Below the pieces are notes generated by a model. It worked only from the letters and a program-made list of their open reading frames with translations. It did not search any database and had not been told where the DNA came from. From Thuidium tamariscinum (lineage: Eukaryota > Streptophyta > Bryopsida > Hypnales > Thuidiaceae): a stretch of DNA of 64,000 nucleotides. The stretch is taken from NCBI GenBank assembly GCA_947034885.2, contig OX344756.2:10970098-11034097 (forward strand), written 5' to 3'. A program made the translations under genes and the position numbers. Shown here piece after piece: positions 24,910 through 36,666 of this stretch. The number at the start of each line of letters is the position of its first letter. Positions within the stretch are counted from its first letter, which is position 1.

Positions 24910-27900
24910 ATGGACGATACTCCTAAACCAACGACCGTTGATATGTCCGAGACGTCTTTGACCGAAGCCATGGAGAATCATGGATCCCCGCCAACTCCAC
25001 CGACAGCTCAACCTACAGCACCGGGTATTAGAGCTTGCATTTTGATACCTTGTGCCTTTGCACTCTTCTCTGGGGACGAGTGCCGCTCAGGTTCATAGAA
25101 TGTACAACTCTAGTTCATTTTCTATGTACTACTTACTCTTGGTGTCTCCTGAGCAGCACTCCATCCCTTCATTTTAACTAAACCTTGGCCTTTTGCTGAT
25201 TTGCTTAGAAGAGAGAGCATGAGACAATCTCACAGACTCGAAGCCTTACTGGGCAATTTTAGTGCGAATTCATTATATATATTAGAATTCACGCTTTTGT
25301 TGTTGAAAGGCGTCGCAATAATTTTCTATTTTTGACTTTTCCGATTCTCCTAGTTATCAGTCTGATAAGGAATCTCTAAGTCATCAAGAGAATTTCGTGA
25401 GTCCACAATTGTTTAAATCTTGTTGTCTTCTGTAAGGCAACTTTGTCCTGGAGCACAGTATTTAGGAGTAGTTTCAGAAAGTTTCAGACAAGAGTTCAGC
25501 AGTCCTGTAGAGCATCTCAATTGATGAACGCCGCATCCTGTGGAGTCTGGACAAGTATACTGCCTTGACCATCTCGTTTGATAAATTGGTACTGGTTATG
25601 TAGGGAGCCTGGCAGATGGAAGTCAACCACCCGTTGTGCTTCAGCAAGCGGAAAGCCAGCCGGCGGTATTTACACCAGTGTCCCCGGTACTGCCGAGGTA
25701 AAGAGAGAAGATTTCAGTACGCTCTAATTGCTGATTCTGCAGAATTCCGAGACGTCTGAGACCTTTTGCTGGCGTCTCGCTCTGTTGGCTGCGTAGCCAA
25801 TTCGTTTGTGGTTGCCGTTCAGTTTTGCTATCTTGATTTGATTCGGAAAAGTTGAATTTTCTTGTTGATTGATGGCGTATAAGTTTTACAAACACAGGCT
25901 TAGAATCGAAGTATTGATCAATTTTCATCCTGAATTAGTGCTGCAGTACTTGAATTGACGCTCTACATGTGGTGTATGTTCTGATGTATTGAAGACTCTC
26001 TTAGCTTGCTGGTAAGTCTAAGTCTTGTGTCATCGCCGTGGTTTCCAGGCCTGTCGCACGACCACTGGACATTGATCCCTCCCATGCCAGTATGGCAGTT
26101 TCAACACCCTCTCAAGCTTCTCAAGTAGGAGAACATCCCACAAGAAAAGCGGTACCGAGGCAGCTTGATTTTACAACGATTATTGGAGGCCCTGCAGCGT
26201 CACCAGACAAGTCTACCCGCGCTACTCCACCTTCTTTGTACGGTACTTCTTTTTTGTGTACATGATCCAAGTTATATCTACTCTTTTTTTCTTGCATGTC
26301 ACCTAGTTTTTATCCCACGAGTGTCTGTGAGGTGAAACACAAATATAAATGTCTCTCGATGTGGAGTGAATTCTTGTTGTTAATTCCTCGTATGGTGAGG
26401 TATCGGTACTCTCAGGTGGTTTGTTATGCTAATCCTATATGTATGTGTTTGAATTATTGGTGGGCAGGAAACACGGGTCTCCTAGGCAGCGGTCAAGGTC
26501 CTTCGATTCAAAAGATGGCACGCCAAAGAAGTGCAAGCAATGTAACTGTAAAAACTCTCGCTGTTTGAAACTGTAAGCATAACATGTAACCATCGCACTT
26601 GATAAAAGTTTCACATGTCTGTCCATTTATTATGGTTGCTAATTCTGTCCTTGTTTTTTAAGCTGTTACCTAATCGATTCCTTCTTTTGCCTTCTGTAAG
26701 AATTTGATGCTTGGCTACTTCATTCTTCCTGCTAGACGACTAACCGCATACTAGGATCTTTGGTTGTCTTCATCTTAAATTTACAAGAGAGGCTCGTACT
26801 AATCTAAGGCTGATGAAGGGGAATTTGAATGATTCTCATCATTAGTAATCCGAAATTGTGCATGGAACAGGTATTGTGAGTGTTTTGCCTCAGGCACATA
26901 TTGTGAAGGTTGCAACTGCGTAAACTGCTGCAACAATGTGGAGAATGAAACCGTTCGTCAAGAAGCAGTGGAAGCTACCTTAGAGCGAAACCCGAATGCA
27001 TTTCGCCCAAAGATATTTAGCAGTCCTGGTATTCGTGACTTGAGGGTAGGTTACCCAGTTCAGTCAAAATGGAAGTTTTTAATCACTTGATTCGAGATGG
27101 TTTACGTGTTTGTTCACTGATCTGAGGAAATCTTGGCATTTTGTACACATGAAGATCTTATGCTCTCTGGCACCAAATTATAATGCTTCGCTTTTTGGTG
27201 TTAGTACTGACATCCTCTTCTTGTCGCAGGAGGATTTTGGAGAGCATCCATTGGCTGGTAAACATAACAAAGGGTGCCACTGCAAAAAGTCGGGGTGCCT
27301 CAAGAAGTATTGCGAATGCTTTCAAGCAAATATTCTATGTTCCGACAATTGCAAATGTGTTGACTGCAAAAACTTTGAGGGGAGTGAAGAGAGACGAGCA
27401 TTGTTTCAAGGAGATCACAACATGAGTGTGACCTATTTGCAACCCTTGGGGAGCAGTGGAGTTATGCCAAATGCGCCCGGATACTTGTCTCCTTCCCCTC
27501 TTCTCAAGAAGCGGCGAACTCACGAGCTTGTATTTTCTGGACCTGGTTTGAAGGAGCAAGTTCCACTGAAAAGGACACCTTTGCCAATGCAGGTATGAGG
27601 TCTCGTCATATTTTTCAATAACTTGATTTGCAGACATTCTACATGTTGGCAGCAAATATTTGAACATGCAAAGCCTGCAATTTATTCCTGCATCTCGTCC
27701 TCCACTTTCATATTATCGCCAGGAATCCCATTTTTATTATTAAATACGTATCTGCTGTTCAATTTCAATTTTTTTATACTTGTTACTTTCAGATCTTGAT
27801 GTAACTCTGGTGTTATTCTCGAGTGATTACAGCTAACACCGGGGGCTGCAACCTCTCCCTCTTTGAACCTCGCACTCAACTCCACAATCACCTCCACGCC

Positions 27901-29461
27901 TGCAACTCAAGGAGTCTCACCGGCTGGTCCTCCTATCAAGCTAATTCAAAAGTACTTTCTTTGAACTAGATTCTATCTTGTGCAGTCTGTTCGTCGGAGG
28001 GGCAACATTTGGGTGACTTGTCTTATAATTTGCATATTGATTCACATTCTTGTGTGACTTTCTGTGTCTGTACGTCTCTCGATTGGCGGTATTGTGCAGA
28101 ATGCTGTAGCTTAGTACATACATCGATTGAGTAGAAGTAGAGGCGAGCATCCGTGTTTGGACTCTTCTGACTGTGAACTTGTAATTCCTGAGGTTTCTTA
28201 TGGACGCTGCCGTCTGTGTTGCAGGTCATTACTAGCCGGCGTTGTGCAGATTGAGGCCATCCAGGAATTGTGCAAACTTCTTGTTGTCGTTTCTTCTGAA
28301 GCTCAAAAAGACTTCTTAGGTATGATGCTCGTAGTTGCTGCTACCAATTGCAACAACTAATGCTTAACATTTCTTGTTCAGTTGAAGCTGCACAATTAGA
28401 ATCAGATTATGTTTTACAAAGTGCAGAGTCGACACAGGCAGAAGGTATCATGCTTTTTTTTCGCTTTATATTATTCTCCTACATACGTGACTGTGTTAAG
28501 TCCGTTTGGTAACTTCTTGGAACTGCAATTGTTTATGACTTCCTCATTAATCGAGTAGACTTCCTTGTGTGTTTTATCAGTGTTGAATATTTGGAGAATC
28601 CTCTCTGACTACGTTTTTTTTCTTGCAGCTAAGCATTTGTTGTCAGACTCGACAAGTTTGAGAGAGAATGGAGAATTTCACACTTCTCTAGAACCTTCAT
28701 TAACATCAAAGACAGTCGATGAAAGAAACCATGAGTACAAAGCGGAGAAAATATCCAGTGACCGGCCAGCGTCGTCCACAGACCGTCCTGACGATGGAGA
28801 AGCTGATAAGCCACAAAGACCTATGTCTCCGGGAACTTTGGCATTGATGTGCGACGAGAAGGACCCCTTGTTTACTGCCCCACCTTCCCCAGTAGGAGGC
28901 TTAGCAGCCGATGAAGTAAGCCCTTCTGGTTCCTCGCATACTGCCCTTCTGTATGCTGAGCAAGAGCGAGCTATTTTGTTGGAATACCGAGATTGCTTAC
29001 GAAGAATAATTTCAGTGGGAAGTCGACGAGGTTCGGTTTTTTACCTCTTCTCTTCAAACACTTGGAATCCATCCTTTCATATTTCCGTCTGTACGTTGGT
29101 GAGATAGGCTGTTTTCTATGTGCTATTGATAAGTACTCATGAGCCCAAAATTCAGAACTCTAGACGTTTCGACAGTAATAATGGCATTAGCAGTAGACCA
29201 AATTAACTGTTCCTTACTCTTTTTTAAGCCACTCAGCCGTTATCTATTATTTCATTGTGTGACTGTCTGGTTTTCTTAAAGTATCGTAAGATACTGGTAT
29301 TGATTAGCTGCTAAGATCCGGTTTCTCATGATACAGTGTTTTTTATCATTCCAAAAGTATGTTCTTTTTTTACAACACATAGATTGCTTTCTTTGCTATT
29401 CATGAGATTGCAACCTATGTTCTAAATATCTGACTTGCAATCTCGCTCTGCAGCTATTTAA
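24910..29461 (+). CDS. Tesmin/TSO1-like CXC (CPP family) transcription factor
   Basis: Eleven exons read in phase: 24910-25024, 25616-25697, 26049-26237, 26468-26572, 26871-27045, 27230-27592, 27833-27951, 28225-28319, 28382-28444, 28629-29030, and a last one from 29454. It has the two cysteine-rich CXC motifs of the CRC domain. The first is [20 protein letters not shown] with [18 protein letters not shown]; the second is [20 protein letters not shown] with [15 protein letters not shown]. They are separated by the conserved linker [14 protein letters not shown] proteins bind CG-rich TTYGAA-type sites and control cell division and reproductive development, partly as DREAM-complex LIN54-like subunits. 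The N-terminal exons encode the usual Ser/Pro segment ([11 protein letters not shown]). The C-terminus is uncertain: splicing to 29454 gives a stop at 29459-29461 (about 571 residues), while other frames stay open to about 29.63 kb. The start is the first in-frame ATG. Confidence 0.88.
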
Positions 29462-30910
29462 CATTCCAACGAGATTACACACTCGGAAATGTATGCTGCC
29501 GCAGCTGCATCAGGGGTCCGCGGAACCAACGAGGGAGCAATTTACTAGGTCCACAACATCAGCTGGCCAGCATGGTCTACCGAGTGGCGCAGGGACAAGC
29601 CCCTCTCGTACATTGGGCTTTAAAACCCTCTTTGTTTAGGGCCTGAAATGTAGGACGGATGTAGATAGGGACCCAATTGGGAAGAGGGTCCATAATGTGT
29701 GCATACCTTATTGAGGTACAATTACAACGCTCTTGTTGTTCACATTTCAGTTGTTTCATAATACAATACTAACATGTTGAATTTATTGTCTCAATCGTGA
29801 CAATAATTGATGCAGTGAGTTCAGCTTCTTTGGGACTTCAATGTTCTGACTTCGTAGTATGGTTTGAAATTTCTGTTCTCTTCTAACGAATAGATTAATC
29901 GACTCATTTGAATATGTTGCCCAAAATGGTGCCATATATAGCTGACAGGAAGTGAAAAGGAAAATTAGCCTGCTGTGTGTCACGCTTATTTGACCAAATG
30001 GAGCTTTCTTGAGGAGTCCACGACAGAGCATTCAACAGGTGGATCCATAGTGGATATAGCGTGGGCGGACCTTTTTCGTCATCGCTGCGGCGGAGAAGGA
30101 AAAAGAGGTTCGCGTAACTTATTAACTTTTGAAAATCAGAGGACGCCGGGTTTCTAGTGCTGGATTCCAGGCTCTTGCAGGGAAGCTGCAAGGAAGGTGT
30201 TCAAGTGACTGCTGAGATTAGGTCCTTTTCACATTCCCGTTGAATAGTATTGACAAATACCCTCTGAATTCTTCCTCCCCTCCGACTCTCGAAGAATTGG
30301 GACATGGTGGTCAAATATACTTCTGCTGCGGAGGTTTCTCCACTTCCATTATTCTCCTTGGGAGCAATAGGATGGGCACACGGAAGACTTCACGAACGAT
30401 GTTCGAGCCCTACCTCGGCCTAACTTCTTTGACCATAATTTACTTAACTTACTAATTGAAAACTTATCTGTAGTTGTTTTCATATACCATTTGTCTTGTG
30501 ATGCACTACTGTAGTGAAAATCAATATTTGAATAGCAAGGAACCACACATGAGAAGTTCCACATGTGGTGTAAGTTGCCATGTGGATCACCTTGTGGGTT
30601 GTTCCCTTGGTTTATGAATGGCAATTTAGACAAATGAATGTTTCTCTAAGTGAAATTTGTATACGTAAATAAGCAATTGATTTAGAAGAAGCATATTTTA
30701 TCTATGTCATCAATAGGGATTTACCACTTATCAAAGTATTTTCAAAAGTGATAGTGAAGCTCTCATTTGTATTCAAAAAATGAACTAAAGTATCCATTGT
30801 ACTGAAATTCTCAAAAATCACAAAATATAAAGAGATAAATTGTCTTTTACAAGTCAAATAACATAAAAAAATAACTTTGTAAATTTATGAAAGTTGGACA
30901 ACCAACTAAC
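29462..30910. other. 3' flank of CPP gene and intergenic DNA
   Basis: No supported gene. Short open frames on both strands (for example 30349-30633 minus) show no domain. The last few hundred bases before the outer element are AT-rich. Confidence 0.5.
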
Positions 30911-30930
30911 ATTTAACTAATTATGGACAA
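30911..30930 (+). repeat. Left terminal inverted repeat of the outer element
   Basis: A 20-bp perfect match, in inverse, to 61070-61089. It is followed by AATCCATAGTC, matching the internal second copy at the right end. The first palindrome copy of the element lies just inside, at 30951. Confidence 0.75.
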
Positions 30931-31499
30931 ATCCATAGTCCAGAAATAAATCGGCCGTCAGCCGATATAGTCGAATGCATAGTTTTGTGTGCCACAAGCA
31001 ATGAACCAAAATGGCTGCAAGCACTAAAGAAACCAAAGTATCACAACACCTGGCCCATAAAAGAGTTGAGAGATAATAGTTTATGAACATTTATTGTTAA
31101 ATAAACACGTGTGTTGTGTCCTAATTTGTGACAAAGTATCGGTTGGCGCTTGATACTGGCAGCCGATTCCTAACATCACACTAGAGCACCTAGACCTCTG
31201 AAAGTGTCCTGAGTGCGTAAAGTGCTATAGCATTCATTTGTAAGATGAAGCGCGACAAATTGTCGACCTTAAACCCTAAACCCTAGTCCATCCGACCCAA
31301 GTAATAAAATTGCGCATATCAGCAGTCAGCTGATATCCCCCCCCGAAAACTCCAGAGAGCAGGTCCTATAGTGAAGAGGCAATGGACTCGATAGGACTGG
31401 CTCTGAAATGAGTTGTTCCAATTTCTGAAAAAGGGTCTTGTAGCCTCCCCGATTCCACTGCCGTTGTATCGGTTGGCGGCCGACACAATGTTTGCTGAA

Positions 31500-32216
31500 T
31501 CACCAGAATATCCCCTGCCAATTCGGCTTTCCATACTTGATAGATTGTGCAACCTCATAGTGCAGTTGTCCCGGTCTCTGTGCGCCTTTCATGTATTCTG
31601 AGACTGATTGATATTGGTGCATTGGATAAATGAATGGAATAATATCATTTGAAATGTTTGGAATAACTCTACTAGTGTTTGGGAAATTGAGATCTCCCTT
31701 GAATGGTCTCGGAATATAGCACGCCGTGTCCGGCGTCCTCCTGAGCGCCAGCGGGCACACATCGACGATGAGCACTTGGTCCGTGAAGCATGTAATCCTG
31801 GATGGTCTCTTAGTATGTAGTATTGAGAGCATTTTGTAGCACCACGGGAACTTGAGGCTATCTACACAGTACTCTCTGCCATAAACGAATGCTATGTTGT
31901 CTCTGATTTGTTTTGGAAGCAAGTGCGCAAGCAGAGGCCTAAGCTGAAGTATTGGCAACCTTGACCAAATTCCTACGTGAAACTTTTGAAACAATGTGCT
32001 GAACATATGAACTAGCCCAGGCCTTTTAATGACGTTTCTGTGTGGGTCTGCCTTGTCCACCTTGATATTCGGGTCGAGATAACAAAGTAGTCCCGTGACT
32101 CCTAGAACCACACATTTCTTGAAGGACTGTGTATGGCCCACGTTGGACTCCTGAAGAGAAGATAAGTTAGTGGACACATGACTCCACAACAAAAGCATCC
32201 GATGAAAGAAGAGCAT
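31500..32216 (-). CDS. FCP1/NIF-type HAD-phosphatase-like protein C, catalytically degenerate
   Basis: The conserved core starts SFKKCVVLGVTGLLCYLD, where the HAD motif DxDxT would lie. It continues VIKRPGLVHMFSTLFQKF and HVGIWSRLPILQLRPLLAHL, then IAFVYGREYC, and QVLIVDVCPLALRRTPDTAC followed by YIPRPFKGD. Order and spacing match the FCP1/NLI-interacting-factor fold (RPGL..FL, VWS, then the motif III IDD). The two catalytic Asp of motif I are replaced (GVTG), so phosphatase activity is unlikely. The frame may open at ATG 32216, or an upstream small exon may splice to the good acceptor at 32151 (exon 32150-31500); I could not decide. A palindrome copy lies just upstream at 32224. It is a distant paralogue of the gene at 32613-33640. 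Confidence 0.6.
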   Translation of the reverse strand: MLFFHRMLLLWSHVSTNLSSLQESNVGHTQSFKKCVVLGVTGLLCYLDPNIKVDKADPHRNVIKRPGLVHMFSTLFQKFHVGIWSRLPILQLRPLLAHLLPKQIRDNIAFVYGREYCVDSLKFPWCYKMLSILHTKRPSRITCFTDQVLIVDVCPLALRRTPDTACYIPRPFKGDLNFPNTSRVIPNISNDIIPFIYPMHQYQSVSEYMKGAQRPGQLHYEVAQSIKYGKPNWQGIFW

Positions 32217-32612
32217 GCATTAGGTATCGGCCGGCAGCCGATACTAGAGCCTGACCCCATACAACAGGAAGCATTAATTGTTGAGAGAGACATGTGCTAG
32301 AAAGACAGTAGAGATGAGTGAGTGCCTGCCCCTACATTATTGCAATCAGTCGATTTCCAAGTCCAAGACCTAATGATGCAACTCTCAAAGGAAACATTGG
32401 AATGCTTTGAGAGTGAGCCATGCGCACGCTTTAGAAGAACTCTGACTATAATGTCTTGATTACAAAAGAATGTTTAATCCATACAGAAGAAAAAAATGTC
32501 CCTAGAAGATTTTGTCTATCCGTGCTGTATCTACAGAGAGTATGTACAATGTACACAAGAGTGTGTCGGCTGGCAGCCGATACACTACGCCTCCTCCATC
32601 CATTTGCGTGGG

Positions 32613-33640
32613 CTATGCCATTCCCAAGGCCTTTAGCTCCTCCTGTGAATATGGCACCTCGAATCCCTTCTGATAGTGCGGTGTCACATTCACGTACTGA
32701 TTATGCATCGGGGTTCCCGGCATACATCGTGCAAGCCCAACGGACGAGTTCCTCTCACAGAACTGTGCGACCGTGAGTCCCGAAGACAAGAGCCGTTCAA
32801 TGAACGGGATCAGTGTCGCCTGGAGAAATGGCAGTTTCCCTGCCTTGAGTGATTTCTCCGAGTACATGGTGACGGGGGGCGGATGAATCGCATTATAGGG
32901 CAGATTCAAGACGTTCCTATATGGCTCCGAGTCCACGATCAATGAGTTGTTGATCGTGGCGCCCATATCGTACAGGGAGGATGCTCCGAGAATTCTTGCG
33001 AGACGCTTCAGAAAAATTGGTCGCGATGCATTCTGAGGGTCCCGATAAGTACTCTCGTCGCAGAACTCCTGTCCAAAGGCCAGGTAATCCTCTCCGATCT
33101 TGGGCGCCTTCCATCTAAGGCTATGGAGGCGCTGCTCGAGAGTGTTCTTGGTTAAGATTGACCAGTAGACAATCACAATGTCTTGACCCTTACAAAAGAG
33201 GATGAACTCCCGGAGACCTGGTCTCTCTCTGACTGTCGACCTCTGAGTCATACTCTTCCCTTTGACAATGAGTGGCTCATAGAAAAGTAGAGTTCCCTGA
33301 ACTTCAAGGAAAAGAAACAACTTCGGAGTCGCTACCTGAGCAGGGCCAGCACTGTCGGGAGTCTGTGGTCTGTCTTGTGTTTCTGGCTGGACATTCTCAT
33401 TCCCAGCTTCAGATAGGGTGTCGGAGGAATTGTCAGACTTGTGATAGTCATCATCTGCATTGCCACACGAAATACATAGAACATGAGATGGTATGAACTT
33501 AGTTAGATGACAAAACATTTGTGCACTATATCGGCTGGCAGCCGACAAAACATTTTTGCACTGTATTGGCTGGCAGCCGACATAGTTGAGAGGAAGTCTA
33601 GTCTGCCCCCAAAACGGCTCCTACTGACATGTCTACGCAT
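32613..33640 (-). CDS. FCP1/NIF-type HAD-phosphatase-like protein B, catalytically altered
   Basis: Two exons fit in phase: a tiny first exon 33640-33625 (ATG, 16 nt) and 33454-32613, giving 858 nt or 285 codons. The intron holds two palindrome copies (33529 and 33564). After an acidic, Ser-rich start come PKLFLFLEVQGTLLFYEP at the HAD motif I position, RERPGLREFILFCKGQDIVI with VYWSILTKNTLEQRL, and NSLIVDSEPYRNVLNLPYNA with IHPPP. These are the FCP1-type blocks RPGL..FL, (Y/V)WS and IDDSP..V..N. The motif I Asp residues are Glu and Gln, so it is probably a pseudo-phosphatase. The C-terminal PYSQEELKALGMA is followed by TAG. The first exon is inferred only from phase and splice sites. Confidence 0.66.
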
Positions 33641-33717
33641 GAGTCTGAGCCAAGCAGTTCTACTTATGAAGGAACTATGTATGATACTCCACAAACATCG
33701 CGGAGCATGTCTACTGC

Positions 33718-35677
33718 CTACGAACCTCCAGTTTGCGTCCTCTTCTGAGATCGGACGGGAGACATCTCTTCGTTGGGGAAGTCCTGCGTCCGCGCCGCCG
33801 CGCCAGCGTCCTTGTCGTTTGATCTTTTCCGCTTGAAGAAGACCCGAGTTGAGCGGCGCGAGTCCGCCGACTCCGACTCCTTTTCTAGCGGTGCCCCCTT
33901 GCTCCTTCCCCGTCTTGGTTCCGGCGGAGAAGTGTCCATGAGTGTCGGCTGGCTACCGACACGAATGTCGGCCATAGTCGCCAGTCGCCCAAGTGCAGTG
34001 ACTCCCACTTGAGGCTCCGTCGCCGCGACGACCACCTGAGGCAGAGGTAGCCTACTTATCTCCTCCGACGGTGGCTCGGTGCGCAGATCCACGACCATTG
34101 CGTGCGAGGAGTTTCTGTGTGGGAGCAGCATGGGGTGGTCCAGATGTTTAGTCGGGGGTGGATTGAGCGAAGGCCTCGGAGACGAAGGACGTGGTTGCCG
34201 TTCCCTTCGAATGAGTGGTGCTTCCGAGGAGTTCTCTGAGTCTGAGTCAGTATCAACCGTCACAAGTGGTTGTTGCTCCTGAGACTGACCTTGTGGCCGC
34301 TGAGTTTGAGCTGCGGCCCCCAGATCCCGAGGCAGAACGAGGGTGGACAACGGCCGCGGTTGCTGAGGAGATTGCGCCCGTGCCGGTTGCCCCTCGTGGT
34401 CTGTCACCGCTAGCGTCACCTGAGAAGGTCCCAGGGCATCCGAGGAGAGGAAGTTCATTCCCCTGACACGTTCCTTGGCCTTCTCCAATCCCTCCTCCTC
34501 CCGAACGAACTCCATGACAGCCCGTCCATTCCTCTGCAAAGCCATGGAGTGCAAGTCAGCCATCAATTGTATCGGCTGCCAGCCGACAGAAAGTGACTTC
34601 CTGAGAACAATACAAGTATGAGGATGGGATAAGAAAACGTACCAGAGCGATCTCCGTGATGTTACCGCCTCCCCAAATGTTGATGACGGTGGCATCCTTG
34701 GCTTTGAGGGTCGGTAGCATGAGTTTCTCGAGGAGCCCATGGCCGACCCCGCACATCCCGCCATTCCAGTCGACCTCCCCCTCGACGTCGAAATTGAACA
34801 AGTCGAGCGCCTTGTGGACCCCAGTGAAGCGCTTGAAGACCGGGAAAACACTGAGCCTGTCCTCGGGCTTCGGGAAGGTCAAGGAGAGAGTGACCAGAGG
34901 CCTGGACTCAATCTCTGCCTTCAGAAAGCCTCCTCGGGGAGATGGCTGGTAGTACACCGCATGGTAGTACCAGTCGGTCGAGGATGAGTTCGCGGCCGAG
35001 GCGACTGAATCCCTGAACCGCGAGTTCCCGATGAGGAGCATTGGCAGGGGGATGTAAGGGTCTCTGTCTTCATCAGCTTCCCCGTCGGAAATTTCAGCTG
35101 CCAACGATAGATCGAGCAGCTCGTTCCTGTTCACCCCTAGAGCTTCCCCCATTTCTGTATACCCGAAAACGACGATGAATTTCTTGTCCTCGGGTTCCAG
35201 CTTCATCGTCCCCTTCGATTGGCGAACGAAGTCCACCACGTCTGCAATACTGTCCCCAACATGGCATTCGTATTGCAGTTCGCTTGACTTGCCTACCGTG
35301 GTAGGCACTGGGACTTTGACGTAGCTTGCCAAAGTCGTGAAGAAGACCCCCGGCGCCTTGCCATCCGTGGACTTGTCCGTGGTTGGATTCATGGGGTTGA
35401 CTCGGCCCTTCAACCAGTTGCTTGCGTCCGTGAACTTCATCATGTCCTTCCAGACATTCCGGACTACGGCCGCTGAGTACCCCTCCTTTTCAGCCAGCTC
35501 CTTCCAAACCTCATCCGTATATGGGATCCAGCCTGCATCCTTGCAAGGAAGAGGGTACTTCTTCCTGGTCCACATGATCTCGTTCATGACGATCCTGTCG
35601 AGCTTCTTGTCCTTGCACCAATCGAAGAGAGTGATCTTCCCTGAGGACTTGGCCTTGGCGGTGTTTTTGATGCTGAC
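33718..35677 (-). CDS. ParB-like/DNA-methylase-like protein, 3' part (split by the nested hAT)
   Basis: Continuation of the gene whose 5' part is at 52769-54950. The exon from 35677 to 34643 continues the frame across the 8-bp duplication (VALRVSI | KNTAKAKSSGK). It encodes about 345 residues, including FIVVFGYTEMGEALGVNRNE, WYYHAVYYQPSPRGGF and, at its end, DATVINIWGGGNITEIAL. An intron (34642-34534, with a palindrome at 34570) leads to RNGRAVMEFVREEEGLEKAK. Together VINIWGGGN..EIAL.RNGRAVMEF resembles motif I of amino-type DNA methyltransferases (DxFxGxG..L.A...GR..IGIE), as in bacterial ParB-methylase fusions, but with altered residues. The last exon (34533-33718) adds a Ser/Pro/Arg-rich tail with KRKRSN-type basic stretches. 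A palindrome copy is translated here as VGSQPT (33943-33962). Methylase assignment is tentative. Confidence 0.6.
35670..35677. repeat. Left target-site duplication of the hAT
   Basis: ATGCTGAC directly before CAGGGTTG; identical to 52769-52776. Confidence 0.93.
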
Positions 35678-35699
35678 CAGGGTTGTCTATCCTGACGTG

Positions 35700-36430
35700 A
35701 CGTGGGCTTTTCCCGTCGGGATGTCATGACGCGGCAGGACGCGTCAGAGGCCGTCCCAAATGCTGACGGCGTCGTCGACAGCGCGGATGAAGTCCGTCGA
35801 CAGCGCGCAGACGGCCTGTCGGCCGCCTCGACGACTGGCCGTCGCGTGGACGGACAGAGCGTCCGCGGCTTTAGGGTTTAGGCGCGACGGCCAGGCCGTC
35901 GCCTCGACAGTTTTCTGTTCAGCGGACGGTCATGGCGTCCAGAGTCCGTCCACACAGCGGGGACGGCCAAAGCGTCCGCGGCTTGTGCACTTCGACGGGA
36001 CGGCCAGGCCGTCGCCTCGATAGTTTTTCGTTCAGCGGACGGTCACGGCGTCCAGAGTCCGTCCACGCAGCGGGGACGGCCAGAGCATCCGCGGCTTGTG
36101 CACTTCGACGGGACGGCCAGGCCGTCGCCTCGACAGTTTTCTGTTCAGCGGACGGTCACGGCGTCCAGAGTCCGTCCACGCAGCGGGGATGGCCAGAGCG
36201 TCCGCGGCTTGTGCACTTCGACGGGACGGCCAGGCCGTCGCCTTGACAGTTTTCCGTTCAGCGGACGGTCACGGCGTCCAGAGTCCGTCCACGCTGCGGG
36301 GACGGCCAGGCCGTCGTCTGGACAGCGGGACGTCCGCTAGACGGCCAGACCGTCTGCGGGGACGGCCACGACGTCCCGTCCGCGGCTGTCCACAGTGCGC
36401 CAACGGCCAGGCCGTCGACTGGACGACTGC
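35700..36430. repeat. Left subterminal GC-rich array with 113-bp tandem repeat
   Basis: Unit markers GTTCAGCGGACGGTCA start at 35917, 36030, 36143 and 36256, an exact 113-bp period for four copies. Units contain GGGACGGCCAGGCCGTCGCC and GCGTCCGCGGCTTGTGCACT. The flanks have more scattered GGCCGTC/GACGGCC words. It lies between the left end and the transposase gene, and likely serves as subterminal binding sites and promoter. Open frames across it are repeat artefacts. Confidence 0.88.
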
Positions 36431-36666
36431 TGCCAGGCCTTCACAGTATATAGCACAAGCCGTGTATTTGAAGGTCACTTTTCCTTGCTGATCTCTGCTC
36501 TTATGACCTGGTTGGCACACAGCCATTGCACTAGAGTGAAGTCCAAGAAGAGTGTGTGGGAGGAACACTTGTTGTGAAAGCAGTAAGTGTTATTTCCACA
36601 TCACATCCAAACTGAATACTAACCTGTTTTGTTTGTGCAGTTTCAAGTGAAGAACCAGTGGGAGCA

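Larger units (their letters stand above)
30951..34588. repeat. Dispersed 19-bp near-palindrome, left block (about 9 copies)
   Basis: Copies of TATCGGCTGCCAGCCGATA and variants lie at 30951, 31137 (arms split by an insert), 31467, 32224, 32564, 33529, 33564, 33943 and 34570. They fall in introns and intergenic gaps, except 33943, which lies in an exon. Arms (T/A)(A/G)TCGGCTG are conserved; the central base varies (G or C). Confidence 0.9.

Noticed and set aside
35760-36491. Overlapping long open frames across the left GC-rich array (up to 131 residues)
   Set aside because: They follow the 113-bp tandem repeat, are rich in Arg/Gly/Ser, overlap each other in several frames, and have no domain.
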